Positions 1-12,176 of a stretch of DNA of 64,000 nucleotides are shown piece by piece. The stretch lies in contig CAWHKV010000009.1 in assembly GCA_963830175.1 (NCBI GenBank), positions 434,001-498,000 on the forward strand, written 5' to 3'. The notes below the pieces were generated by a model. It saw only the letters and a list, made by a program, of their open reading frames with translations, was not told the DNA's origin and searched no databases. The position numbers and the translations under genes were made by a program. Position 1 is the first letter of the stretch, and every line of letters starts with the position of its first letter. The stretch comes from JBBRBB01 sp963830175 (lineage in GTDB: Bacteria; Bacteroidota; Bacteroidia; Chitinophagales; Chitinophagaceae).

Positions 1-342
1 GATTTTGTTGATACCCGCCCTGCAACCGATTTAGAATTTAATAAAGTTCAGAGCAACGCGGTAATGCAATTGCCTGGTATTTGGGAAACCAATTCTGCTG
101 TGCTTGGCAGCCTTGAAGATGCAATGAAATATGACAGAGGTATAAACTATCTAAATAATTATCCAGATATGCTGCGTAAGCTTACGCTGGCTAATATAAA
201 AGAGTCCGCTACCCGTGTTATAAAACCAAATAATCTTACCTGGGTTATAGTAGGCGACCGGTCAAAAATAGAATCAGGTATTAAAGACCTGAATCTTGGT
301 GCCATTAAATATATAGATACCGAAGGCAATGAAATAAAGTAA
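1..342 (+). CDS. M16 family zinc peptidase, C-terminal fragment
   Basis: The reading frame is open from base 1, so the gene starts outside the window and only about 113 C-terminal residues are seen. The fragment resembles the last part of the inactive second half of M16 (insulinase/pitrilysin-like) peptidases. A helix-rich stretch (LPGIWETNSAVLGSLEDAMKY) leads into a closing segment with 'ITWVIVGD'-like wording, here NLTWVIVGDRSKIESGIKDL, which is the usual end of these proteins. The HxxEH zinc site would lie upstream and cannot be checked. In Bacteroidota such proteins are usually periplasmic or outer-membrane-associated. The family call rests on the C-terminal pattern only. Confidence 0.65.
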   Translation, partial: DFVDTRPATDLEFNKVQSNAVMQLPGIWETNSAVLGSLEDAMKYDRGINYLNNYPDMLRKLTLANIKESATRVIKPNNLTWVIVGDRSKIESGIKDLNLGAIKYIDTEGNEIK

Positions 343-461
343 GATTTCTTGCATTTCTTCATAATCATTTATTACTTACCTTACGAAGCTGGTTTGAAAC
401 TTTTCAAACCGGCTTTGTACTTTTATATTGCTTGTATAAAACTTAAAACTACCTGTACTTT

Positions 462-2189
462 ATGGATGCTGCAATTCAATCGAAAGTAGATGCATGGCTT
501 AACGGCGGTTATGATGCGGAAACCAAAAATGAGATCCGCCGAATGCAACAAGAACAACCTGAAGACCTCACTGAAAGCTTTTACCGCAACCTTGAATTTG
601 GTACAGGCGGGCTGCGTGGCATAATGGGTGTTGGAACCAACAGGGTTAATAAATATACCATTGGTATGGCTACCCAGGGTTTTGCCAACTACCTTAAAAA
701 ATTATATACAGACCAGGAGATCAAAGTAGCCATTGCGCACGATAGCCGCAATAACAGCCGCTTTTTTGCAGAAACAACCGCAAATGTTTTTGCTGCCAAT
801 GGCATCAAAGCTTTTTTGTTCGACGACCTGCGACCCACGCCTGAATTAAGTTTCGCAATAAGAGACCTAAAATGCCAGGGTGGGGTAGTATGTACAGCAT
901 CACACAATCCTAAAGAATACAATGGGTATAAAGCGTATGGGAATGATGGCGGGCAACTGGTGCCCCCACACGATAAAAATGTTATAAAAGAAGTAGAAGC
1001 GATCAGTGGTGTGAATGAAATTAAATTTACGGGCGGCGAAGAGAACATTACCATCATCGGTAAAGCAATGGATGAGAAATACATAAGCATGGTTAAAAGC
1101 CTGAGCGTGTATCCCGAGATCATTCAAATACAACACGACCTTAAAATTGTATATACCCCAATACATGGAACGGGTATTAAACTGGTTCCTGAAGTGTTAA
1201 GTGAGTTTGGGTTTACCAATGTAACAATTGTTGAAGAACAGGCGAAGCCAGATGGAAATTTTCCTACGGTAAATTATCCCAATCCCGAAGAAAGCGATGC
1301 TATGGCAATTGGTCTTAAAAAAGCCAAAGAAATAGATGCTGATATATTATTAGGTACCGATCCCGATGCAGACCGTGTAGGCATTGCAGTAAAAAATGAT
1401 AAAGGCGAATGGATTCTAATGAATGGCAACCAGACAGCCGTTCTGGCGTGCGCATACATGATAGAGGCACGCAAAGCAAAAGGCATTGCGCAACCTAATG
1501 ATATGGTGATAAAGACCATTGTTACTACCGAAATGATCGATGCCATTGCAAAAGCAAATGGCGTTGCATGTTACAATGTGCTAACGGGTTTTAAATGGAT
1601 AGCCGAGTTGATAAAGGAAAAAGAAGGAAAGGAAAATTACATCATTGGAGGAGAAGAAAGTTTTGGATTAATGATCGGTGACCAGTTGCGGGATAAAGAT
1701 GCCATCAGTGCTGTTGCATTTTTATGCGAGATGGCAGCGTATGTAAAGAATGAAGGAAAAACCTTGTATGGGAAGCTTATAGAATTATACAGGCAATATG
1801 GCTTTTACCTGGAGCACCTGATTAGCATAACCAAAAAGGGAATGACGGGTCAGCAGGAGATAGCAGACATGATGCAACGGTATAGAGATAACCCGCCTAC
1901 ACAAATCAACAATGTGGCTGTAAAAACATTGCTCGATTATGAAACCCAGCAGGGCAAAGACCTGCAGTCAGGTAACTCATGGAAAATTGATCTTCCTAAA
2001 AGCAACGTTTTACAATTTATTCTTTCTGATGGCACCAAAATTTCAGCGCGCCCAAGCGGAACAGAACCCAAAATCAAATTCTACTTTAGCGTGAACACAA
2101 AACTGGGTGAAAGCGAAAACCATGATGAAGTGAAAAACAAATTGCAACAGCGCATTAATAATATCATCAGCGACATGGAATTAAATTAA
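462..2189 (+). CDS. pgm: Phosphohexomutase (phosphoglucomutase/phosphomannomutase)
   Basis: A 575-residue alpha-D-phosphohexomutase interconverting hexose 1- and 6-phosphates (glucose and/or mannose) in the cytoplasm. All four family signatures are visible in order: the phosphoserine loop TASHNPKEYNGYK near residue 145, the Mg-binding DPDADRVG near 300, the sugar-binding GGEESFG near 396, and the phosphate-binding RPSGTEPKIKF near 530. The length matches the long PGM2-like branch common in Bacteroidota. The ATG at 462 precedes a typical N-terminus and no earlier in-frame start fits better. A CoA-transferase gene follows after 27 bases in the same direction, but the functions do not suggest a dedicated operon. 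Which sugar is preferred cannot be read from the sequence. Confidence 0.93.
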   Translation: MDAAIQSKVDAWLNGGYDAETKNEIRRMQQEQPEDLTESFYRNLEFGTGGLRGIMGVGTNRVNKYTIGMATQGFANYLKKLYTDQEIKVAIAHDSRNNSRFFAETTANVFAANGIKAFLFDDLRPTPELSFAIRDLKCQGGVVCTASHNPKEYNGYKAYGNDGGQLVPPHDKNVIKEVEAISGVNEIKFTGGEENITIIGKAMDEKYISMVKSLSVYPEIIQIQHDLKIVYTPIHGTGIKLVPEVLSEFGFTNVTIVEEQAKPDGNFPTVNYPNPEESDAMAIGLKKAKEIDADILLGTDPDADRVGIAVKNDKGEWILMNGNQTAVLACAYMIEARKAKGIAQPNDMVIKTIVTTEMIDAIAKANGVACYNVLTGFKWIAELIKEKEGKENYIIGGEESFGLMIGDQLRDKDAISAVAFLCEMAAYVKNEGKTLYGKLIELYRQYGFYLEHLISITKKGMTGQQEIADMMQRYRDNPPTQINNVAVKTLLDYETQQGKDLQSGNSWKIDLPKSNVLQFILSDGTKISARPSGTEPKIKFYFSVNTKLGESENHDEVKNKLQQRINNIISDMELN

Positions 2190-2216
2190 TCGTGCTGTTG
2201 TATAAAAGAATAAATT

Positions 2217-2876
2217 ATGGCTTTAGATAAATATGGTATTGCAAAAAGAATTGCAAAAGAACTTAAAGATGGTATGTATGTAAACCTTGGAATAGGTATA
2301 CCAACACTTGTAGCCAACTATATACCAGATGGCATAACCGTTATACTGCAAAGTGAAAATGGTATGCTTGGCATGGGTCCTTATCCCGAAGAAGAAATGA
2401 TTGATGCAGACCTTATAAACGCCGGTAAAGAAACAGTTACAGCCATTGCAGGCGGTGCTTTTTTCGATAGTGCCGAAAGCTTTGGAATGATACGCGCCGG
2501 TAAAATAAATCTCACCGTTCTTGGCGCCATGGAAGTAAGTGAACAGGGCGACATTGCCAACTGGAAAATTCCTGGTAAAATGGTTAAGGGTATGGGTGGC
2601 GCCATGGATCTTGTAGCCAGCGCAAAGAATATTATTGTTGCCATGCAACATACGAATCCTAAAGGCGAGAGCAAGCTATTGCCTGCATGCACACTGCCTT
2701 TAACAGGTATTGCATGTGTAAAAAAAATTGTAACAGACCTGGCTGTATTAGATGTAACCAGTAATGGTTTTGTGTTGCTTGAGCTTGCACCCGGTGTAAC
2801 AGTAAACGAAGTAAAGTCAAAAACCAAAGGAAGGTTGATCATCCCTGATAATGTGAAAGAAATGGAAGTTAATTAA
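2217..2876 (+). CDS. scoB: 3-oxoacid CoA-transferase subunit B
   Basis: A 219-residue beta subunit of a two-subunit family I CoA transferase (succinyl-CoA:3-oxoacid/acetoacetate type), which moves CoA between succinate and 3-oxoacids. The catalytic glutamate sits in SENGMLGMGPYP (about residues 49-60), and the N-terminal block GMYVNLGIGIPTL is characteristic. Full length for the B subunit. The partner A subunit is normally adjacent, but the upstream neighbour here is a phosphohexomutase and the downstream one a secreted LamG protein, so subunit A must be encoded elsewhere. Exact substrate (acetoacetate, 3-oxoadipate or other) is inferred from the family only. Confidence 0.9.
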   Translation: MALDKYGIAKRIAKELKDGMYVNLGIGIPTLVANYIPDGITVILQSENGMLGMGPYPEEEMIDADLINAGKETVTAIAGGAFFDSAESFGMIRAGKINLTVLGAMEVSEQGDIANWKIPGKMVKGMGGAMDLVASAKNIIVAMQHTNPKGESKLLPACTLPLTGIACVKKIVTDLAVLDVTSNGFVLLELAPGVTVNEVKSKTKGRLIIPDNVKEMEVN

Positions 2877-3041
2877 GTAGACTTTCAGGTTTCTTCACAG
2901 CCTTTGATTGTACAATACTATTTTATATCTTACAATTTGTAAAGATTGCTGTGCATTGTTGATTTAAATAATCGAATAAAATATTTTAAAAAAATAAAAT
3001 TATTCCCCCACGTTTAATCATTCTAGATCTTAAAAATTAAT

Positions 3042-4070
3042 ATGAAAAAGTTATTTTCTACTGTTGTGTTTTACTGTTTATGTACCATTATTTCAATCGC
3101 GCAAATGCCCGTTGCGTACTACCCATTTAACGGAAATGCCAATGATGCCATAGGTGCATTAAATGGAACAGTATCTGGTGCAACGCTGGCAGCAGACAGG
3201 TTTGGTAATGCAAACAAAGCATACAGCTTTGATGGCGTTAACGATTTTATTTCTACTACAGCGGTCGCTACAACAAATACCGACAATTATACTATGTGCG
3301 CCTGGGTAAAGCCGTCTTCCATATTTCAAAATGATGGGACGATTATGATGAATGGATTTGATGACGGGTTTACAGGAAATGGTTATGCTATGCTGATGGG
3401 TAATGGATCCGGTGGCGCCGGTAGTATTTTCACCATATTATTTTGTGGTGTTACGTATTTTAATACAGGCACTGCTTTTGGTTCTAATAATACATGGTAT
3501 CATGTAGCAACAGTGCGAAATGCCGGCATAACGCAAACATACATCAATGGCATTCCTTCTTTTTTAATAACAGGTACAGAACCTAAGGCTCCATCCGGAT
3601 CTTTAAGAATCGGAAGTTGTACCGGAAACCGCTTTTTTGCAGGCACAATTGATGATGTGCTGGTTTATGATAAAGCACTTACAGCACAACAAATAAGTGA
3701 CCTGGCAAATAATGTTGAGGTGTGCAATGGAATAGATGATGATGGCGATGGTTTAATAGATGAAAATATAACCACCTGTTCAAAACCAACAGGGTTGGGC
3801 GTTTCAAACATTTCTTCCACCTCCGCAACCGTAAGCTGGAACAGTGTTCCGTGTGCAGTTTCGTACCAGTTGCAGGGAAGAAAAAAAGGCAGTACAACAT
3901 GGCAAACCTTTACTACGTCAGAAACATCTAAAACATTTAACGGGCTTACTCCAAATACCATTTATGAAGGACGTATTTTAACCATCTGCAGGTTTACCCC
4001 GTTGCTGGCAAGTGATTATACAGCAATAGTCAGCTTTAAAACCGCGGCATCTGGGCCATCAAAGGAATAA
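3042..4070 (+). CDS. Secreted LamG-like / fibronectin III protein with MopE-type motif
   Basis: A 342-residue exported protein. A signal peptide (about residues 1-20, ending IISIAQ) is followed by a LamG/concanavalin-like jelly-roll (about 25-225), recognisable from VAYYPFNGNANDAIG, a central AWVKPS and a closing GTIDDVLVYDKAL. Next come the acidic, probably Ca-binding MopE-like motif CNGIDDDGDGLIDE (about 228-241) and a fibronectin type III domain (about 245-335). Proteins of this layout in Bacteroidota usually end in a T9SS sorting domain. This one stops right after the Fn3 domain (GPSKE), so it may be truncated or secreted differently. Likely role is binding of surface polysaccharide or protein. 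No enzymatic motif is seen. Confidence 0.75.
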   Translation: MKKLFSTVVFYCLCTIISIAQMPVAYYPFNGNANDAIGALNGTVSGATLAADRFGNANKAYSFDGVNDFISTTAVATTNTDNYTMCAWVKPSSIFQNDGTIMMNGFDDGFTGNGYAMLMGNGSGGAGSIFTILFCGVTYFNTGTAFGSNNTWYHVATVRNAGITQTYINGIPSFLITGTEPKAPSGSLRIGSCTGNRFFAGTIDDVLVYDKALTAQQISDLANNVEVCNGIDDDGDGLIDENITTCSKPTGLGVSNISSTSATVSWNSVPCAVSYQLQGRKKGSTTWQTFTTSETSKTFNGLTPNTIYEGRILTICRFTPLLASDYTAIVSFKTAASGPSKE

Positions 4071-4275
4071 TTAGCATTCATAAATCCCGGAATCATTCGT
4101 GTTTCTTGCGAGAATTGAACATACATCTGAAGCAAAAAGACCTTGTAGGTTTAAGGTGTTCTTAGCTTATGAATCATGGGGGTTAATTACATCCTGCAGT
4201 AGAATGTTATAAATCAGCAGGCGCGCCTATTTACAACAAAAAAACGTAACAAAAAACGTTAATAAAAAATAAGAA

Positions 4276-4308
4276 TTTGTGTTGAATAAATAAAGCATCC
4301 TATATTTG
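4276..4308 (+). promoter_or_regulatory. rRNA promoter P1 (Bacteroidota type)
   Basis: A TTTG (4276-4279) is followed after 21 bases by TATATTTG (4301-4308), matching the Bacteroidota housekeeping consensus TTTG-N19-21-TAnnTTTG. Preceded by a very AT-rich tract that could act as an UP-like element. Confidence 0.7.
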
Positions 4309-4383
4309 CACTCCGCTTTTGAAAAAAGGCGGTTTGTTCTTCGAACTTTGTTCAAAAAAAGATTCAGAAATTTCCAAAATTTA

Positions 4384-4414
4384 TTTGGTGATATAAAAAA
4401 GGCACATACCTTTG
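4384..4414 (+). promoter_or_regulatory. rRNA promoter P2 (Bacteroidota type)
   Basis: TTTG (4384-4387), 19 bases, then TACCTTTG (4407-4414): a full match to the Bacteroidota -33/-7 consensus, about 108 bases downstream of P1. Tandem promoters are usual for rRNA operons. Confidence 0.7.
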
Positions 4415-4452
4415 CAACCCCAATCAAAACGGGGGGCAATAAAATGCCAAAA

Positions 4453-4463
4453 GTTCTTTGAAA
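4453..4463 (+). promoter_or_regulatory. boxA-like antitermination element in 16S leader
   Basis: GTTCTTTGAAA resembles the boxA core (GCTCTTTA/GACA) bound by NusB/NusE. It lies between P2 and 16S, and related copies occur in front of 23S at 6487 and 6616, which supports the reading. Confidence 0.5.
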
Positions 4464-4577
4464 GATTGAAAGCAACAGTACTCAGATTTTAAAGATCAGA
4501 GTAAGGTAAAAAGCGTAACACAATTTAATATCAGACGTTAATTTCTATTAGAGAGATTATAGTCAGATCAACTCACT

Positions 4578-6108
<1,531 letters not shown>

Positions 6109-6232
6109 TAGAGACGCTTTCTGCAAGTTTAATTACAAGCAGAACAAACATTTTTACCACTGTTGCTTTTTTTCTTTCAATTTTTTTATTAAAATTTGTT
6201 CTTAACATATTGTGATCCGATGCAGAGAATTC

Positions 6233-6306
6233 AGACCCGTAGCTCAGTTGGTTAGAGCGCTACACTGATAATGTAGAGGTCACCAGTTCAACTCTGGTCG
6301 GGTCTA
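6233..6306 (+). tRNA. tRNA-Ile (GAT)
   Basis: Full cloverleaf: acceptor AGACCCG/CGGGTCT, D-stem GCTC/GAGC, anticodon stem CTACA/TGTAG with loop CTGATAA (anticodon GAT), T-arm ACCAG/CTGGT with loop TTCAACT. CCA is not encoded. Sits in the 16S-23S spacer as in most bacterial rRNA operons. Confidence 0.97.
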
Positions 6307-6312
6307 CTAATA

Positions 6313-6330
6313 AGCTAATAGCTATTAGCT
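6313..6330. repeat. 18-bp perfect palindrome between tRNA-Ile and tRNA-Ala
   Basis: AGCTAATAGCTATTAGCT is its own reverse complement and is followed by the related GCTGATAGCTAACAGC up to 6343. In the transcript it would form a short hairpin separating the two tRNAs, possibly a processing signal. It also looks like a short dispersed AGCTATTAGCTGATAGC-type repeat. Confidence 0.55.
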
Positions 6331-6353
6331 GATAGCTAACAGCCCAATCACAC

Positions 6354-6427
6354 GGGGGATTAGCTCAGCTGGCTAGAGCACCTGCCTTGCACGCAGGGGG
6401 TCAACGGTTCGAATCCGTTATCCTCCA
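6354..6427 (+). tRNA. tRNA-Ala (TGC)
   Basis: Full cloverleaf: acceptor GGGGGAT/ATCCTCC, D-stem GCTC/GAGC, anticodon stem CCTGC/GCAGG with loop CTTGCAC (anticodon TGC), T-arm AACGG/CCGTT with loop TTCGAAT. CCA is not encoded. Second tRNA of the 16S-23S spacer. Confidence 0.97.
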
Positions 6428-6732
6428 CTTATAAGTGGATTAAAAGTGTAAAGGAAGAGATGCGTTTAAATCGTACCTCTACAAAAGTTCTTTAAATACA
6501 CCTGGTAACAGGTACAGATGTAACCGTAAAGGCGGTTCTGGGGTTCAAAGCCACATACATCACGAAGCCATTAAAGGCTGCAGAAACTATCATATTTCTG
6601 CATTAGCCCGGCTAAGCTCTTTGACATATTGGGAAAGCGTTAATACCAAGAGTATTAACACTAATCTGAATTTAATAAGGTGGTGGTAACATCACTACAA
6701 TTTCAAATTTTAAGATCTAGTTTTTAATTTTT
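6428..6732 (+). other. tRNA-Ala to 23S spacer with boxA-like elements
   Basis: About 305 bases with no gene. It holds two boxA-like sequences, GTTCTTTAAATA (6487-6498) and GCTCTTTGACA (6616-6626). The second is close to the Escherichia coli boxA. AT-rich sequence directly before 23S probably belongs to the 23S processing stem. Confidence 0.6.
6616..6626 (+). promoter_or_regulatory. boxA-like element before 23S
   Basis: GCTCTTTGACA is the closest boxA match in the operon, about 110 bases before 23S, where Nus-factor antitermination is expected to be reloaded. Confidence 0.55.
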
Positions 6733-9538
<2,806 letters not shown>

Positions 9539-9614
9539 TTTTTTTTTACTCTTGGTTTTTTCGCAATCCCAATATGTCATATTTACAAACGGCTGTATTT
9601 AGCCGTTACCTTTT

Positions 9615-9725
<111 letters not shown>

Positions 9726-9734
9726 TTATTATTT

Positions 9735-9766
9735 AAGCCTCACTATTTATTTAGTGGGGCTTTTTT
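9735..9766 (+). terminator. rRNA operon terminator
   Basis: AAGCCTCACTA (9735-9745) pairs with TAGTGGGGCTT (9752-9762) across a 6-base loop, with one G-T pair, followed by a T run. A standard intrinsic terminator directly after 5S. Confidence 0.9.
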
Positions 9767-9976
9767 GTTATATCCTACTAGAAATTCTTCAAGACCATAG
9801 ATTAAAACCAACCAGACCAACAATAATACAGTACTGCCGCGCATTGTAAAATTGATTTTTTACTTATGCTCACTACGGTATTATTTATCCGACGATTGAT
9901 ATTTGCATTGATTGAGTTTAATGGAAGTTATTAAGGCTAAAAAAATTGACTTAAATTTCCATGTAACTTTAAATCA

Positions 9977-10267
9977 ATGACCCTTCCTTTTAATAAAAAC
10001 CCTTTTTATACCTGGTTATTTATTGCTTTCCTCATTTTCTTAACCAATAATTTATGCGCCCAAACTAAAATAATTGACAGCCTTAAAAAAGTTCTGCCAT
10101 CCTTAAAAGATACTGCAAGAATAGATTGCCTGAATGAGTTGGGTTCTGAATTTTCAGACCGGTATTGGAGCAAATCGAAATATCAGCAAACTGATACAGC
10201 CTATATATACACAATGCTGGCAATGAATGAATCGCAGGCATTTGCACTACAAGAAAGGCATAGGTAA
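9977..10267 (+). pseudogene. Broken TPR sensor histidine kinase, fragment 1 (signal peptide and N-terminus)
   Basis: A 96-codon frame that is the N-terminus of a TPR sensor kinase. It has a hydrophobic signal segment ending NNLCAQ (about residues 12-29) and a first helix, IIDSLKKVLPSLKDTARID, that parallels IENIKKILPVTKDSMQVN of the intact neighbour at 12177. The frame is lost near 10245-10265: after AFALQER the protein continues in another frame as HYKKGIGKSW, matching NYKKGTGIAF of the neighbour. A single small indel explains this. Fragments 2 and 3 follow at 10227 and 11460. The upstream TGATATTTG near 9897 is a partial match to the Bacteroidota -7 element. Confidence 0.75.
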
Positions 10268-11336
10268 GTCCTGGCTAAATCTAAGTATAATTGAAGAAGA
10301 GCATGGCAACTATAAAGCAGCGGAAGAGTATATACGAAAAGCGCTGCCCATTTTAAAACAAGAAAATATGCAGGCAGACTATCACAGAAGTTCTGTTTTT
10401 CTCGGCTGGATTCTAAGTAACCGTGGCTTCCTTGAGCAAAGCATTGCGATTTATAAACACGAACTTCCTTACCACGAAGCCATAAAAGATTCCGAACACA
10501 TTGCCGCCATCAATAGAGTGATAGCAAGAGCTTATGACGCCATGGGAAATTCAGAAAATGCATTCAATTATTTTCAAAAGGATTTTGCTATTCAAAAAAA
10601 ACCCGCAGATGCCTGGGGCAAAAGAAGTACGGCTACGTTAAAGGCTGCTGTTTATCTGGCTGCGGGTGATACGGTAAATGCGGCTTTCTATTATAAGCAA
10701 GCAGCGCTCTTCTCAACTGATCAGCATGCGGCTTTAGGAGCTTATCACGCGAACATGGCGATTGCTTACAGGCTGCAAAAAAATTATGATTCTGCACTGC
10801 AGCAGATGCGATATAGCCAGCAAAAACTACAATCCTCCAACACCGATTCATTATTCAGAAGGGTGGCGTTGATGACGAGCTACAATCTTTTAACAAATGT
10901 GTTTCTTTCTTTAAAAAATTACGACAGCGTTATTTACTATTGTCAACAAACTTTGGTTTTTTTTAAAAATGGGGATTATGTAATAGCCCTGCTTCCAACG
11001 CTTAAAAATATTGCTGCCGCTTATAGTGGAAAAAATCAATATTCAAAGGCACTGTATTATTCAGATTTACTTTTGGCGTATGCCCAACGCTCAGGCGCCC
11101 GGCGATTTAAGCGGGATGCATATAAATTGTTGGCGAATATTTATGAGGAACAGCATAACACTGATCTAACAAATAAGTACCATCTTAAATATCTTCTGCT
11201 GAACGATTCTTTACAAAATGACAAATATATATCGCAGGCAGCAGCTTGGAAAGCTATAATGGATATAAACATTAATGAAGCCAACTATAAAAATCAGCTT
11301 AGCAAAAATGAATACACGCGAGAATTAACGATATAA
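10227..11336 (+). pseudogene. Broken TPR sensor histidine kinase, fragment 2 (TPR array)
   Basis: A 369-codon frame made of tetratricopeptide repeats (for example GNYKAAEEYIRKAL, KNYDSALQQMRYSQQKL, NQYSKALYYSDLLLAYAQ). Its true beginning is around HYKKGIGKSW near 10248, so the nominal start codon is an artefact of the frameshift joining it to fragment 1. It ends at TAA 11334, where homologous kinases run on into a linker and membrane helix. Parallel in layout to residues 80-390 of the intact kinase at 12177. By analogy the TPRs would be periplasmic sensing repeats. Confidence 0.75.
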
Positions 11337-11459
11337 ATGATGAAAAGAAATAACAATTTTATGTGTTAGTTACGGCAATTGTTTTAATTAGTTTGTTTAC
11401 AGTTCTAATTACAAGAAACAACAGATTGAAAAGAAAACAAGAGCGGTTGCAAACTACTG
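11337..11459 (+). pseudogene. Membrane-helix remnant of broken TPR kinase
   Basis: In the frame beginning at 11357 the sequence reads as a transmembrane helix, FYVLVTAIVLISLF, followed by a basic stretch, RNNRLKRKQERLQ. This is the counterpart of MMNIRLKRKKDQLEKKQ in the intact kinase. It is closed off by TAA upstream (11351) and by a stop after QTTDD downstream. The remnant belongs between the fragments at 10227 and 11460 and shows that at least three lesions separate the pieces. Confidence 0.65.
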
Positions 11460-12161
11460 ATGACTGAAGCAAATATTCAGTTGGAAAAACAAAAGCGGGA
11501 GCAGGAAGTTACTCAACTGCAACAACAAAAGACAGAGCTTGAACTGCAGGCTTTGCGTGCACAAATGAACCCGCATTTTATTTTTAATTGCCTTAATTCA
11601 ATTAATCGTTTTATCATTAATAATGATGCTGCAAAAGCTGCTGATTATCTTACCAAGTTTGCAAAACTTATCCGCATTGTGCTGGAGCAATCCGGTAAAT
11701 CTTTTATACCGCTTGAAGATGAATTATTTTGTTTACGATTGTATATGGATTTAGAAGCGCTGCGTTTTGAAATACCATTTCAATACAAGATTAACTGTGG
11801 TGAAATAAATACATCGTCTGTAATGATACCAACAATGTTAATTCAGCCGTTTATTGAAAATGCTATCTGGCATGGATTGCATCCGAAACAAAATGGAATC
11901 GGTAAAATAAATATAAACATGCATTTGCATGATAATGTATTGCATTGTACCCTTTGTGATAATGGTATTGGTATAACAAATTCCAATTCAAACGGAATAA
12001 TCAATAGCTATAAAAAATCTTTGGGGATTAAATTAACGCAGCAACGTTTGCAGTTGGAAAATAATTATGACGAAGAATTAATAATAGAAATGCAGGCATT
12101 AAAAAATGAATTAGGTGAAAATGCAGGCACTTGTGTTACAATAAAAATTCCTGTTTTTTAG
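11460..12161 (+). pseudogene. Broken TPR sensor histidine kinase, fragment 3 (kinase domain)
   Basis: A 233-codon frame with a complete LytS/YehU-type kinase core: His_kinase signature MNPHFIFNCLNSINRFI (phospho-acceptor His about residue 39) and a HATPase_c domain with IENAIWHGLHPKQNGIG and CDNGIGI. Closely similar throughout to residues 510-717 of the intact kinase at 12177. It lacks its sensor and membrane parts because of upstream frame lesions, although the ATG at 11460 could in principle give a soluble kinase module. The intact paralogue starts 15 bases after its stop codon. Interpreted as the end of a decayed tandem duplicate. A free-standing kinase cannot be excluded. Confidence 0.8.
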
Positions 12162-12176
12162 AAATGAAAGAATTGC

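Larger units (their letters stand above)
4071..4577 (+). other. rRNA operon leader region
   Basis: About 500 bases without a gene. The distal half carries two promoter-like elements and a boxA-like sequence, listed separately. The first 150 bases after the LamG gene show nothing recognisable. AT content rises sharply between 4230 and 4310, as expected upstream of a strong promoter. Confidence 0.7.

Noticed and set aside
689..1546. Antisense frames across the phosphohexomutase gene
   Set aside because: The forward frame carries all catalytic motifs. The antisense frames have no recognisable features and are shadows.
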